From contig JAAALK010000082.1 of assembly GCA_019279435.1 (NCBI GenBank), positions 14,214,594 to 14,278,593 on the forward strand: a stretch of DNA of 64,000 nucleotides, in the 5' to 3' direction. The position numbers and the translations under genes are program-made. A model generated the notes under the pieces. It was not told the DNA's origin. It searched no databases and saw nothing but the letters and a program-made list of their open reading frames with translations. Below are positions 1 to 10,166 of the stretch, in pieces (the stretch's first letter is position 1; each line of letters opens with the position of its first letter). The stretch comes from Zizania palustris. Lineage: Eukaryota; Streptophyta; Magnoliopsida; Poales; Poaceae.

Positions 1-886
1 TATGACTGACGCCTTCCCGAGCTGCATCAACCACCGAGGATGTGGACAGCCCCCGAATTTGCGACTTCGTGCGAGCGAAGCGCTTGAAGTACTGCCTCAA
101 TGTTTCTCCGGGGAGCTGTTTCACTTGGAAAAGGCTTCCTGTCGACATGGGGGGCACGAAGGTGCCCTGAAAGTTACTTATGAACTTCTTCTTCAACTGT
201 AACCATGACGTGATTGATCCTGGTTTTAAAGACCAGAACCATCTCAACGCCACTCCTTCAAGGGCTAACGGGAAGCACTTCGCCATAGTTTCTCTGTCTC
301 CGCCACTAGCCTCGATTGCTAGGGCATAAGAACGCGCAAACTCACTAGGATCTTCGTCTCCGGCATACTTGCAAAGCTTTGAAGCTTTGAACCTCGGATC
401 GAAGCGAACCTTCTGAAGCTCGGGATGCAACGGAGATTCATTGTCGTAAGAGGCGTTCTCCGGGGCTTCGGGATAACCAAGATCGTCGTCTTCGGGCACT
501 TCGGGGATAGCTGGGGTGGCTTGAGGGCGGAGCCTGTTTGCGGCCTCCTGCCGCCACCTCGCTACCTCGGCTTGAAGATTGGCCATTTGAGTGGCCATAT
601 CTCCAAGGCTGTCTTCATCTCCTCCGGAAGGACCTTCCGGGTCTTGAGAACTGGTATGATCAGTTTGAATCGGAATGGAGGGTGGCAGAGTGGCTCCGGG
701 CGGTCGGAGTGTAGAAGGGGTTGGCGGAGAGGTTTCGTATCCTCGAGGGATAAAAGCCCCTTGCGGAGTTTGAGGTGGAGGGATAGTCGAAGACCCTCCG
801 ACTTCGACTGTGTCGAAGGGTATCTCTCCGGAGATCCGAGAGGACCTCCGAGTGGGATTGCGAGGTGCGCTCCGCTTAGGAGGCAT
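1..886 (-). CDS. gag: Ty3/gypsy gag polyprotein, N-terminal 295 codons (partial)
   Basis: Reading the minus strand from the ATG at 886-884 gives an uninterrupted frame to position 1, so about 295 codons are open and the stop is outside the window. The first ~100 residues are Pro/Ser/Thr-rich and probably disordered, followed by a short helix-forming stretch (DMATQMANLQAEVARWRQEA). From about residue 170 the protein matches the retrotransposon gag (capsid) family: FDPRFKASKLCKYAGDEDP, then ALEGVALRWFWSLKPG and a segment resembling LKKKFISNFQGTF, which is the usual W-rich core. Gag forms the cytoplasmic particle that packages element RNA. The start lies 62 bases after the LTR. No zinc knuckle is visible because the C-terminus is missing. 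The ORF is easily overlooked because it is open at the window edge. Confidence 0.8.
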   Translation of the reverse strand, partial: MPPKRSAPRNPTRRSSRISGEIPFDTVEVGGSSTIPPPQTPQGAFIPRGYETSPPTPSTLRPPGATLPPSIPIQTDHTSSQDPEGPSGGDEDSLGDMATQMANLQAEVARWRQEAANRLRPQATPAIPEVPEDDDLGYPEAPENASYDNESPLHPELQKVRFDPRFKASKLCKYAGDEDPSEFARSYALAIEASGGDRETMAKCFPLALEGVALRWFWSLKPGSITSWLQLKKKFISNFQGTFVPPMSTGSLFQVKQLPGETLRQYFKRFARTKSQIRGLSTSSVVDAAREGVSH

Positions 887-928
887 TATGCAAGAGGTTG
901 GTAGAGAACGAAGTTTTTTGGACTAGGT

Positions 929-946
929 TCCCCACGGACGGCGCCA
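929..946 (-). other. Primer-binding site of K
   Basis: On the minus strand it reads TGGCGCCGTCCGTGGGGA, two bases downstream of the LTR end. This is the TGGCGCCG-type primer site common in plant gypsy elements, where a host tRNA 3' end primes minus-strand DNA synthesis. Confidence 0.8.
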
Positions 947-948
947 AC

Positions 949-1443
949 TGTTGGCGTAAAAGATTACGCTAACAGGTTTCTGTAGAAAAAAAACTAACAA
1001 ACGAAGTGTTTGCGAAGCAAACTGTTCTAAGCCTCCGAAAGGATAATAACTTAGAATAGTTCGAAAGTGTGTATTGATTCACTTGTAATCGGTCCCTATT
1101 ACAGGGTGAAATGGGGGGTATTTATAGGCCTAAACATTAAGGAAAAGACCTATTTACCCCTCTATTACAACCGACATTAAGGAAACTATTCGGTTTCCTT
1201 AATAGGGCTAAAATGGTAAAAGACTAATCTAATAGGATAGAAGATAAGTCTTCCATCTTAGCTGGCAGAAAAGATCCTGAAGGGCTTTGGTTCGAAGACA
1301 TACTTCGAACCAATGCCTGTCTTCGGGCTTCGAACAAGGTTCTGGGCATCTTCGAAGATGGTCTTCGGACAATCTTCGAACTGGTCGACTGCCTTTATGC
1401 TGCTTCGGCAATAACCCCGAAGATGAGATATTTTCCCCCAACA
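949..1443 (-). repeat. 5' LTR of K (495 bp)
   Basis: The ends are TGTTGG and CCAACA, a six-base inverted repeat with the canonical TG...CA. A TATA-like box (TATAAATA on the minus strand) sits at 1119-1126 next to a C-rich stretch, so transcription would run toward lower coordinates. The sequence is largely collinear with the solo LTR at 20249-20742. Confidence 0.9.
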
Positions 1444-3094
1444 CCCACTGATGAGCCCAACACAAATGTGCCAGAGCAAGATCAAATGCCAGTGTCAGTT
1501 CCGGCTGAGCCTCAAGTGTCGGTGGCCGATCCCATAAAAAAAGTGCCAGTGCTAGTTGCCGAGCCTGAAAAACAAGATGCATGCCCAAAGCCAGCAATCC
1601 ACAAGATAACTGTTCAAGCTGGGCAGTGTTCTGCGCCGAAATCTGAGATGCATAAATTTTTTACTACTATGGGGCAAACACGTTCTATTCCCGAAGCGGC
1701 TCCCATAAAGGCTCTAGTACAAAAGCATGCGGGCTCACTTTCTGTTGATAAATGGACCTACGGAGACGAGGATTATATCGAATACGAACCAGGCAAACCA
1801 TTATTACCCAAGGAGTACTTAAGAGTATGCCTTGGATGATGAAAACATTTCATGACTGGTACCTCGAAGCGTCTTCGTTAGAAGTAACACAAATAGAACT
1901 GAAGGTTCCACAAGAAATATTCAACTGCCCAGAGTTTAAGCTTGCACTATTTTTCGACGACTTCCATAGGATGTTTCGTCTGAAGCAAACCGACATCACA
2001 AGCATGATGCTCTGGTGCATGTAAGTACTTTATACTTTGTCAATACAAAGCAAAAATAAATAATATCTTATATTGACTATTGTTTCATAACATATGTAGT
2101 TGTAATGCATGCTGTGACGAGTCTAATATGTATGGGTACTTGAACCCGTCATTAATAAGCCAAAGTGCGCTGAACCCGACACTAAACCTGAACGATAGCA
2201 TATACTGGAATGCGGGTAAGAAAAAATTTCAAAGAAAGATTTTCAATAAAGACGAAGACACACTTAAGAAGAACAAAAGGAGTTGTGCCGCATTGTATAT
2301 TGCGCGGTGCATGGATCAATGGAAGGACAGAGAAATGATAAGTGGGGCATATAACTTTAAGTAAGTATACCCACTATATCCACTTAATCATGTTTTATCG
2401 ATTATGAAACTAACATAATCATATATTATTTCTTTCGATAGTGATCATTGGATTGCACTTCTGATATACCCAAGGAGCTCAAGGGTTTATGTGCTCGACT
2501 TGCTCGACAAACCCAAAAAAGAATATCAAGATATATTAAATGTTATTCAGAGTGCATATAGATACTACGTGGAAAAGTTAGGTGGCCCACATGATCCACA
2601 GAGGCCGAAAGATATGCTTATCAGAACCAACTATCCGGTAATATTATATTTTTAAATTTCATAATTCAATTGATAAAGCCAAACTATATATCGTTCTAAC
2701 TTTGTCTATTTTGAAGTGTCACAAACAATCTCTTGGTTCCGTGCATTGCGGCTATTATACTTGTGATTTCATGAGCAATAACTTAGGAAAGTTTGGGCGG
2801 ACAGTATCTGAGGATACTAAAGAAGTAAGTTGATTTCCTGTGTGTTAATCTAATATAACTTGCAGTGTATGTACTTATATTTTACGTATGTAGGCGTCAG
2901 GTCCATCAACTGTTGCCCAGAAGAGCCAACTCTCAGAATCACAAATGTACGAAATTGTATCAAGGATGTGCCGCTTCACGATGCATGAGATTCTACATGA
3001 GCTTGGAGCATTTTTCGATCCTGAGAGTGAAGTGGCCAAGCATCCAACTCTGTATGATTGGGCCGGGAGAATGAAAAGGCAAACCAAGATATGA
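1444..3094 (+). pseudogene. Ulp1/SENP-like cysteine protease (peptidase C48) of a CACTA element, five exons, 5'-truncated
   Basis: Proposed exons are 1444-2020, 2100-2360, 2442-2637, 2717-2824 and 2894-3094; each intron is 70-80 bp with GT...AG ends, and the exons join in frame from exon 1's second half to a TGA at 3092-3094. Catalytic features of the C48 fold are visible: His in NDHWIALLIYP, Asp in VYVLDLLD, Gln in HKQSLG and Cys in HCGYYTCDFM. The C-terminal tail (MHEILHELGAFFD...TLYDWAGRMKRQ) is typical of the Ulp1-like proteins carried by plant CACTA elements, whose role in transposition is unclear. A one-base frame change near 1827-1834 separates the exon-1 N-terminal frame (ending in PKEYLR) from the frame reading MPWMMKTFHDWYL. 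Element K removed the 5' end. Confidence 0.75.
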
Positions 3095-3460
3095 GTTGGC
3101 CTTCCAAGAAAACATAAACCGCATGAGAATGTATTTGTGAAACAATGGTTAATTTTGAAATTTTGATAGATGTAAACTTTTTAGACTTGATGTGTGATGA
3201 AATGTAAATTTGTAAATTGATGAGATGTGTTGTTGTTGTTGCTGTGTATGTAGATGGCTGTGTGAAGCATATAATGTAATCTTTGTAAATTTTTGTAAAT
3301 TGATGAGATGGATGGTTGTTGTGTTGATGTGTTGTTGTTGGGGATGTGTATGTGGATATGTGGATGTTTTGCTGCTGTGTATGTGGATGGATGTGTGAAG
3401 CATATAATTTCTGTGTTTTGGTTAGTGGGATCACAGCATTTTGTGTTATGGGTTATACAC
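3095..3460 (+). other. CACTA 3' untranslated region, T/G-rich
   Basis: No coding potential is evident. The stretch consists of imperfect TGTTGTTG and ATGTGGATG-like repeats, with two related copies of the phrase GTGTGAAGCATATAAT (about 3261 and 3393). It joins the protease stop codon to the subterminal repeats. Confidence 0.5.
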
Positions 3461-3832
3461 AGCAGTGGCGGGCAGATGAGGTCAGCGCGCCCGTTACTGC
3501 TGTTGACACAGTGGTGGCGGCCGCGCTGACATCATCTGCCCGCCACTGCTATTGATAACAGTAGTGGCGGGCAGATGAGGTCAGCGCGCCCATTACTGCT
3601 GTTGACACAATGGTGGTGGGCGAGCTGACCTCATCTACCCGCCACTGCTGTTATCAATAGTAGTGGTGGGCAGATGAGATCAGCGCGCCCGCCATAGCTT
3701 ATGACACAGCGGTGGCGGGCACTCTGCCCGCCACTGCTAATCAGGGATAGCAGTGGCGTTAGAGGAGTGGTGGACTGGATGCCCGCCACTATAGGTCGTT
3801 TTTGCCCACCGCTACAGTGTCGCTTTGTAGTA
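3461..3832. repeat. CACTA subterminal palindromic repeats and 3' terminus
   Basis: A unit containing AGTGGCGGGCAGATGAGGTC recurs in both orientations. Two hairpins are readable: arms 3461-3490 and about 3521-3550 (one mismatch over about 29 bases), and arms 3549-3585 and 3624-3660 (37 bases, two mismatches, 38-base loop). Further copies of GTGGCGGGC or its complement continue to 3790. In CACTA elements such subterminal motifs bind the transposase accessory protein. The region is much more GC-rich than its surroundings. Confidence 0.75.
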
Positions 3833-4104
3833 GAGATACTAGGTCGTTGATTTGAAATGATTTTGCTTTGACCTTCTTGTTATAGGCTCTAGCTACTCTT
3901 CTTTTATCTTTATCTATTGCCTCTAGAGCCTTCAACCTCTTATCGGTCACTTCTTCTAAATTATCCTTTAGAAGTGTCTCATATTCATCGACCGATAAGC
4001 CATCTTGCTTAAGAAGCCTAAGCAAGCCAAGATCCACCTCTACCGGTAGAACGGCCTCTTGTCCATATACCAACTCATATGGACTAACTTTAGTGCCACT
4101 GTGC
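3833..4104 (-). pseudogene. Ty3/gypsy integrase C-terminal fragment (H)
   Basis: On the minus strand it encodes the segment SGTKVSPYELVYGQEAVLPV followed by a helical linker and SFQINDLV, closely parallel to residues following the catalytic core of the G integrase at 5753-6005. It is cut on the right by the G LTR at 4105 and on the left by the CACTA terminus at 3832. It has the same strand as G2 and may be the missing distal part of G2's integrase. Confidence 0.8.
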
Positions 4105-5423
4105 TGTTGACACGAAAACATGCCCCCGCACTTGGGTCAGTTCAACGATCCAAAAGTGTGCGGATATTTAGGGACAAGCCTAAGCGTAACATAGCACCGA
4201 CATCGCATTCTGACTACCCTTAGCCGTGGTAAGGGAGGTGGAGTCACCAGGTAATCAGATTACACGAAATAATCCAATTAGCTGAAACAAATATATTAAA
4301 TAGAACAAATCAGCAAACCGAGCAGAGCCCGACTAATTCGAAGTATAGTGCGAAGGGTGTCACCGAAGTGTACCTTCAGCGTCTGGTGTGAAGTGTCCCA
4401 CCGAAGGGTGCCTTCGGCGTTCGGACTGATCTAGCCGAAGATGAACTCCGAACGGATCTGGACGCGACAATCGCCTCCGAACAGCGGGGTTTGGCGCGAA
4501 GCCTCCAATACAGTAAGCTATAGAATAATGACTTAGGCACGACACGTGATCGTGACTTCGTTCGGAGTGGGGTACAAGCATGGTGAAGCCTGCCGTGATG
4601 AAGTTTGTTGGCGAAGCATGTTGGCGTGCGGTCGAAGCAGTTGTCTCGCCGAAGGGTGTTCTGGCAACCTCCGAAACCAATCTCTCGGCTCCAGAAGCCT
4701 CCGACGAAGTAGCTCCGAACGTAGAAACCTACAACGGAGTAGTTTCAAAGTACTAATTTGGCCTGAGGACCGAATTCTGCTAAGTGTTTCACTAGGAGCG
4801 AAGGTAATAATCTGTTATGCGGATTAGCGGATACTTCACAGGCGAAGTAACAAGGCGATAGAAATCTATTACGTAGATTAACGGATACTTCACAGGCGAA
4901 GTAACAAGGCAATAGCAATCTATTACGTATATTAACGGATACTTCACAAGCGAAGTAACAAGGATTACCACTGTTCCGAAGTGGTCGTCGGAGGGCTTCC
5001 AGGAAAACCCACGAAGAGTACAGAAAAGTAAATATAAAGTAAATACGATTCAAAGCTAGGGCTTTGTGGTTGATTTTGTTGGGGGGTCCCTCTGAACTGG
5101 CCTCACCCCTATATTTATAGGGGCTAGACTTCTAATCTCTAAGTCTAATCTGTTATAACTCGGCTGAATCACGCGTAGAGATAAACACTTAACCAGAATT
5201 GGATCTAACTCTATCTCTGCCCGAAGTGGGCCTTCGGCCAGGCCCGCCGAAGTATGCTCCTCGGGCCGAAGCTTCGGCGGAGTGGGCCTCCTGGCCGAAG
5301 GCTGTGGGCTGGCTGGAAGCTTCTGGAGCCCGTAACCCAGTGGTCCTTCGGCCCTATAGGGCTTCGGCCTAACCCGGGACATGTGCATTTTCGGCCCAAA
5401 TTACCAAAATTGATATTTTGACA
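4105..5423 (-). repeat. 3' LTR of G (about 1.3 kb)
   Basis: The LTR runs from TGTTGACACG to TTTTGACA (TG...CA). It contains a TATA-like palindrome CTATATTTATAG near 5109-5120, many GAAG/TTCGG phrases, and a three-copy 54-bp tandem repeat. The matching LTR is at 16555-19872, about 1.33 kb once its nested solo LTR is subtracted. Confidence 0.88.
4816..4975. repeat. 54-bp tandem repeat in the G LTR (three copies)
   Basis: The phrase GGATACTTCACARGCGAAGT starts at 4829, 4883 and 4937, exactly 54 bases apart. The same three-copy array is in the other G LTR at about 17260-17420, so the array predates integration. Confidence 0.85.
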
Positions 5424-5537
5424 ATCTTAATCATTGATGCCATTTTTTGCTATCAACACATGCCACCCTTCCTTTTAGTGAACTAAAAGCACAACGGGCT
5501 AAATACGATACCTTCCATATTGGCCTTTCGACATCTT

Positions 5538-6981
5538 CTAAGCTGTTTGCCACACACTTGGGAAATACCTTTTCAAGTATCTACCATTCAAAGCTCTTCA
5601 AAACCGCTCTCCTTGTAGAGATTCTAACTCATATGTATTGCCAGGAGCGATTTTGGCTATTTTGAAAGGGCCTTCCCAACTAGGCGACCACTTACCAAAC
5701 TTGGGACTCTTAGTGCCTAAGGGTAAAATCGTCTTCCAAACCAAGTCACCTACTTGAAACGATTTTGGTTTAACCTTCTTATTGTAGGCTTTAGCTACTC
5801 TCCTCTTGTCTATTTCTATGGCTTTTAAAGCCCTCAATCTCTTATCAGTCACTTCTTCTAGATTGTCTTTCAAAAGAGTTTCATACTCGTCGACCGATAA
5901 GCCATCTTGTTTTAACACTCTTAGAGAGCCAAGATCTACTTCTACAGGTAGAACGACTTCTTGTCCATACACCAACTCATATGGACTAACTTTGGTATCA
6001 CCGTGCTTTGCAATTCTACAAGCCCATAGTGCATCGGAGAGCACTTCATGCCACCTTTTAGGGAATTCTTCAATTTTCTTCCTAATGAGCTTAATCACAG
6101 TTTTATTACTAGACTCAGCCTGACCATTGTCCTGAGCATAGTAGGGCGAAGAGTTTATCAACTTAATATCATAATATTCGGCGAAGTCCCTCACTTCTTT
6201 AGAAACAAATGAACTACCCTTATCTGTAGTGAGAGTTTGAGGAATACCGAATCGATGTATAATGTGTTTCAAGATAAAGTCAAGTATCTCGTCGTGAGTC
6301 ATGTTCTTGAGAGGTACAGCCTCGGTCCACTTGGTGAAATAATCCATCGCCATCAACACGAATTGATGCCCTTTCGAGGAAAGAGGGTGAATTTGGCCGA
6401 TGAAGTCTAAACCCCAACCTCGGAACGACCATGGCTTGATAATAGGGTTAAGTAATGAAGCAGGAGCTAATTGAATATTGCCAAACTTTTGACATGCTTC
6501 ACACCCTCTATAATACTTAAAACAATCCTCAGTCATAGTCGGCCAGTAGAAACCTACTCTTTTGAGCATCCAACTCATTTTCTAGGCCGACTGATGAGTG
6601 CCACAAAGTCCTTCATGGACTTCTCCCGTAGCCACCTAGGATCGTTCGTGGTCTATACACTTTAACAGTACTCCATCAATGGTTTGGCGATACAGTGTGT
6701 CATCTAGAAACACAAATTTAAATGCTTGCCACCAAACTTTCCGATCAACCCTTTTGCTAGGGTCTCTCAAATACTGGACGATTGGACTTCTCCAATCGCC
6801 CTTATGGGCTTCTAAGGGTTTCACTAGCTCACTCCCTGAAAAAATATCTAGGCTACTGATTTCGGGGTGCCCCCCGAGCCCTTCCTACTTGTGCCGAAGC
6901 CTTGCTGGACTAGCCGTGCGGGGCGCATCAGGCCGAAGCCCCCTACCGGAGGGTCTGGGATCCCGGAAGCCCTCACTGACC
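5538..6981 (-). pseudogene. Ty3/gypsy integrase of G with zinc-binding N-terminus
   Basis: The main open frame is 6578-5598. Upstream, the H2C2 zinc-binding region reads VHEGLCG...CEACQKFG across one in-frame TAG (near 6582). The DDE core is complete: Asp in GLDFIGQIHP, Asp in TTDKGSSF and Glu in GQAESSNK. The C-terminal part keeps the GDLVW and WEGPFKI motifs of the GPY/F module. A TGA at about 5598-5600 interrupts the last ~20 residues; the conserved tail (NGRYLKRYFPSVWQ) continues in frame to a TAG at 5538. The enzyme would insert element DNA in the nucleus. Element F separates it from the RNase H part. Confidence 0.85.
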
Positions 6982-6986
6982 CAAGG

Positions 6987-7796
6987 TGATGGAGGAGGGG
7001 GTGCCCAATCTTCCGTCAGGTAGGGGATAAACAACAATTTGTGGAGAACTCGACGTCGACGATTCGGCTTCTGATCCACGAGATCGGCCCTTGCCTGTGA
7101 ATCGAAGAACACAAGCAAGAACGTAGAAAACGTAATCGAATTGCAAATTCTATTGGAATCTGTGAATTGGGGTTCACTTACAAATCCGGCGAAGCGGCGG
7201 CTATCAAGGCAACGTGTAAACTAATCCCAAAAACCCTAGATGGTTTTAGAAACACCTTATATAGTAGTTTGGGATGCACCCCTAATGGGCTCAACTGGAT
7301 ACACGGCGCAAAAGGCCCAATAACGCAGAAAACAGCATGCTGACAAATTCTGGACTCTATCTTGTTTTGATGATTCCCGTTGATCTATAACGAATTTTGA
7401 GATGAAACTGGTGGCATTGGAAAGGTTGTGAAGTTATCTTTCCGTGGATGGGTGGAACGCAAAAACATACTCCGTATGCAACCTGGGTGATTATTTTAGT
7501 GTACGATGCTCCTGGAATCCGAGTTGGACACGAATTGTAGTTGGATTGGACTCTCAAATTGATTTGGATGTCCATCCTGGTTCTTCTCCAACCCTTTGTT
7601 TATCTCCAAGTGATTTTCATTATATCTATGGTTCCTAACAATAATAATAATATTAGGTAGTAATTTATTCCCAAGATAGTATACTAAGATACTTAGAAAC
7701 AAGTTGACTTGGAGATTTAATCGTCGTGCTCGAACTTAAATAATTGGATCTTGGTATTCATGTATGGTTGTATCATTGGTAGGGATGTCCTCATCA
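6987..7796 (-). repeat. 3' LTR of F (810 bp)
   Basis: It starts TGATGGAGGAGG and ends TCCTCATCA. It lacks about 80 bases that are present in the right LTR near 10272-10350. A minus-strand TATA-like CTATATAAGG is at about 7255-7264. A purine tract (GAAGGGGAGGA on the minus strand, 7797-7807) lies directly inside it and would prime plus-strand synthesis. Confidence 0.9.
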
Positions 7797-8773
7797 TCCT
7801 CCCCTTCTTTATTTGGAGTCGTCCTCGACACAACATCTATTGGTCCCCAATCAACTTCCATGATAATACAAGAGTTCCATATACATGCATCTCTTCTATT
7901 AATCCAAGAAAGTATTTCTGAAATTGAAAATGAATGCATCTCATGGTGTAGCATCTGAAGTTTAAATATATAAAAATTAAATCTAACATGGAAAGCATGC
8001 ACCTTAACTTGTTTCCTCACAATCATGATCCTATCCCAATTGGTGATGTTCTCATCATTCTCCCCCTCTTGAAATAGAGTCGTCCTCGACTCATACTCAT
8101 CTTTTGCTCCCATGGTTGGCTTTAATACTGCAACATTAAATGTGGAACTATCCCAAGACTTGGGAGGCAAGACAAATTTATATTTATGTAACTCAACATA
8201 AGATAAAAACTCGGGAGGCATATCAAATTTACACTTATGTAGCTCAATATGAGATAAATACATAGTGATAACTGGGGGCAGAGTATAAACAATACTAGTA
8301 AGAGAACAATAAGGAGTTTCACAAATCACAACATAGCACACAATTTGACTATAAATTTCAGTTTGATCAGTTTTATGTGCAAGGATAGAAGAATCTTTTA
8401 ATTCGATTTCATGGTGAATTTCAGATCTAATATAAAGTTGTTTGCTCTCATTAGTTGCCGTTTCAATATCATCATTAACAATTTCATCAGAAGTTAAAAG
8501 TAACAAAGTAGATTTTACATCCTCATGCACAACGGTATAGTTATTAGTCCTATCATGGTGAAGTGCATCATTATCAAATTGCAAAGGGTGTTCTATTATT
8601 TTAGCTGATGAAGCAACCTCAACGGGTACCTGTAAGGACTTTTTACCTGATACCTCAACTCGTGCAGAGATAGAAGGCCATATGCTTGCTGATGTTTGTG
8701 CAGGTACATGTACATGTGCATGATGAACACTTGAAGAATAGAAAGGCTTGGTTTGTACCGGTGTGCCCGTCAC
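7736..8773 (-). CDS. Gag C-terminal extension ORF of F, no recognised domain
   Basis: The 345-codon frame is in the same reading frame as the gag segment upstream (separated by stops near 8774-8809), so it probably was the distal part of one protein. No zinc knuckle, protease DSG/DTG or RT motif is visible. Two related acidic boxes, SRTTLFQEGENDENI and SRTTPNKEGEDDEDI, resemble the acidic tails at the end of gypsy pol proteins. A local repeat SHIELHKCKF / SYVELHKYKF is present. The frame ends 61 bases inside the LTR. No signal peptide or clear membrane segment is seen, so I do not call it an envelope protein. Confidence 0.55.
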   Translation of the reverse strand: MTGTPVQTKPFYSSSVHHAHVHVPAQTSASIWPSISARVEVSGKKSLQVPVEVASSAKIIEHPLQFDNDALHHDRTNNYTVVHEDVKSTLLLLTSDEIVNDDIETATNESKQLYIRSEIHHEIELKDSSILAHKTDQTEIYSQIVCYVVICETPYCSLTSIVYTLPPVITMYLSHIELHKCKFDMPPEFLSYVELHKYKFVLPPKSWDSSTFNVAVLKPTMGAKDEYESRTTLFQEGENDENITNWDRIMIVRKQVKVHAFHVRFNFYIFKLQMLHHEMHSFSISEILSWINRRDACIWNSCIIMEVDWGPIDVVSRTTPNKEGEDDEDIPTNDTTIHEYQDPII

Positions 8774-8809
8774 TCATGGTGGATAGGAGTCTCTTGCCTT
8801 GTATTGTTG

Positions 8810-9316
8810 TTAATGCAATTCTTTCTTTGCAATGATGGCAAGATGGAACAAACGACTAAGAGTACTAAATTCTTTATAATAAATGATATCTTGAATCTCA
8901 TGCTCCACAACACCACAACGGGTCATGCTCTCACGAAGCTCAGCATAATACTCTCTCACAGACATGTTACCTTGAACTAAGCATTGTAGTTTGTTACACA
9001 ATTCACGATGATAAGGAGAGACAAATTTACAATGCATAGCTCTTTTTAAATGACCCCATGTATCAGGTTGTAATTGAAGTTCACTTATATCTTCCCACCA
9101 GATTAAAGCACGATTTTTAAACATACTAGTTGCTTGTTTAACTCTATGTTATTCAGGAACTACATATAAGTTAAATTTATGCTCTACGGTCATCTCCCAA
9201 TCTAGATATTCTTTAGCATCATATTCACCATAAAAAGATGGGATGGTAAACTTACTTCTGATAGAAGAAACATTGTTATGATGATTATGATTTGTCGCAC
9301 CTTCCATACCTGCCAT
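8810..9316 (-). pseudogene. Ty3-type gag of F
   Basis: The likely start is the ATG at 9316-9314 (MAGMEGATNHNHHNN). The capsid-like core reads FTIPSFYGEYDAKEYLDWE, then FKNRALIWWEDI and YAELRESMTRCGV, the pattern of plant gypsy gag. An in-frame TAA at about 9149-9151 splits the domain and further stops follow at 8810. All pieces share one frame, so simple nonsense mutations explain the breaks. Confidence 0.75.
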
Positions 9317-10152
9317 GGTTAGTAGAAAAGGAAAAATACTTGGAAAAAATATTAGCCCTATCAACTATTAGGTACTGGAATGTATTCTCGCTCACACTCA
9401 AACATCTTACCACAATCTTACAAGGTTCTTACCATCGCAGGGCAGTGAATGGCACAATCTTGGTCGTGGCACAATTCTTGACTGGTTGGTGACATCCAAA
9501 GAGAGTGGTATATGATTGAGAAGACTCAAGCTTCACTGATCAGAAGTATATATGTGGAGTCTAGGCGGTTAAATAAGAGTAATCTATATGGTGGAACACG
9601 TTTCAGAAAGAGATAGTAATATTAAATAAATGTCCAAAGTACTTGTACTAATTGCTGGTCTGAATATGATCCCTATGACAACAAGGCTTAAATGAGAGAG
9701 TGGTTTAGGCTCAAAGGATGGCAATTAGATTGATAAAATCAGCACAAAATAGTACCAAAAACAGCACCACACAAACTAATATCTTCCAAGCTTATCCCTC
9801 AGTGCTCCTCTTTTTTCGATATTCTTCTTTTTTCGATATTTTTTTAACTCTTTTTTTTGAACTCTTTTTTTACACCTCTTTTTTTACTAGGAGCACAAAC
9901 CAGACAAACCAAGAAGATGTGATACAATTTTGCTACAAAAAAAGTGCTATGTAGATAAAAAAATGAGCTGAAAAATCTGCGCAAGAAAGTTCAGGGCTGG
10001 AAAACTCGATCTTTCCGGCCAAATTTGGAAACACTAAAATCGGCGAATTCCTAGCTAGCTAGGTTCGCCGATTTTAGTTGGCTTTTTCGTGGACTATGGG
10101 ATGAATATAAAATAAATCTAATCTAAGATACACAAACCTGACGGTAAACCAA
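9317..10152 (-). other. Untranslated leader of F
   Basis: This is about 0.84 kb between the primer site and gag with no coding signal. It contains a T-rich run on the plus strand at 9800-9890 (repeats of TTTTTTCGATATT) and a near-palindrome about AATTCCTAGCTAGCTAGG near 10040-10065. Packaging and dimerisation signals would be expected here, but none can be identified by eye. Confidence 0.5.
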
Positions 10153-10164
10153 GCTCTGATACCA
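10153..10164 (-). other. Primer-binding site of F
   Basis: The minus strand reads TGGTATCAGAGC, the complement of the plant initiator-Met tRNA 3' end, two bases from the LTR. Confidence 0.85.
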
Positions 10165-10166
10165 CT

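Larger units (their letters stand above)
1..1443 (-). mobile_element. Ty3/gypsy LTR retrotransposon K, 5' end
   Basis: This is the 5' part of a minus-strand LTR retrotransposon that continues beyond the left edge. In order on the minus strand it shows a 5' LTR (1443 to 949), a primer-binding site two bases inside the LTR, a leader of about 60 bases, and a long open gag. The right LTR end abuts CACTA-type DNA at 1444, so K inserted into that transposon; the expected duplication would be CCCAC (1444-1448), but its partner is outside the window. A solo LTR of the same family is at 20249-20742. Confidence 0.85.
1444..3832 (+). mobile_element. CACTA (En/Spm-type) transposon remnant, 3' end
   Basis: The segment holds a spliced C48-protease gene, a T/G-rich 3' region, and GC-rich subterminal repeats ending at CTTTGTAGTA (3823-3832). 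Read inward on the minus strand the end is TACTACAAAG, one base from the canonical CACTACAAAG, so the terminal C appears mutated. The right flank is a gypsy integrase fragment, so the CACTA inserted into that element; a three-base duplication would be GAG (3833-3835). The 5' part, including any transposase gene, lies beyond element K and out of view. Assignment rests on the protease gene plus the terminal structure. Confidence 0.7.

Noticed and set aside
425..904. A 159-codon plus-strand ORF
   Set aside because: It is antisense to the open K gag frame, which has a capsid-like core and correct placement after the primer site.
1444..3094. C48 protease as a captured host SUMO protease gene
   Set aside because: The subterminal repeats, the near-canonical CACTA terminus and the tail typical of CACTA Ulp1-like proteins make a transposon gene the better reading.
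4816..4975. 54-bp repeats as a CRISPR-like array
   Set aside because: The repeats are contiguous without variable spacers, sit in a plant LTR, and recur in the partner LTR.
5056..5399. Minus-strand Pro-rich ORFs in the G LTR (also at 19588-19848)
   Set aside because: They come from CCGAAG-rich LTR text and are not preserved in length between the two LTRs.
7736..8773. F ORF as an envelope-like protein
   Set aside because: No signal peptide, membrane segment or cleavage site can be seen, and it is in frame with gag.
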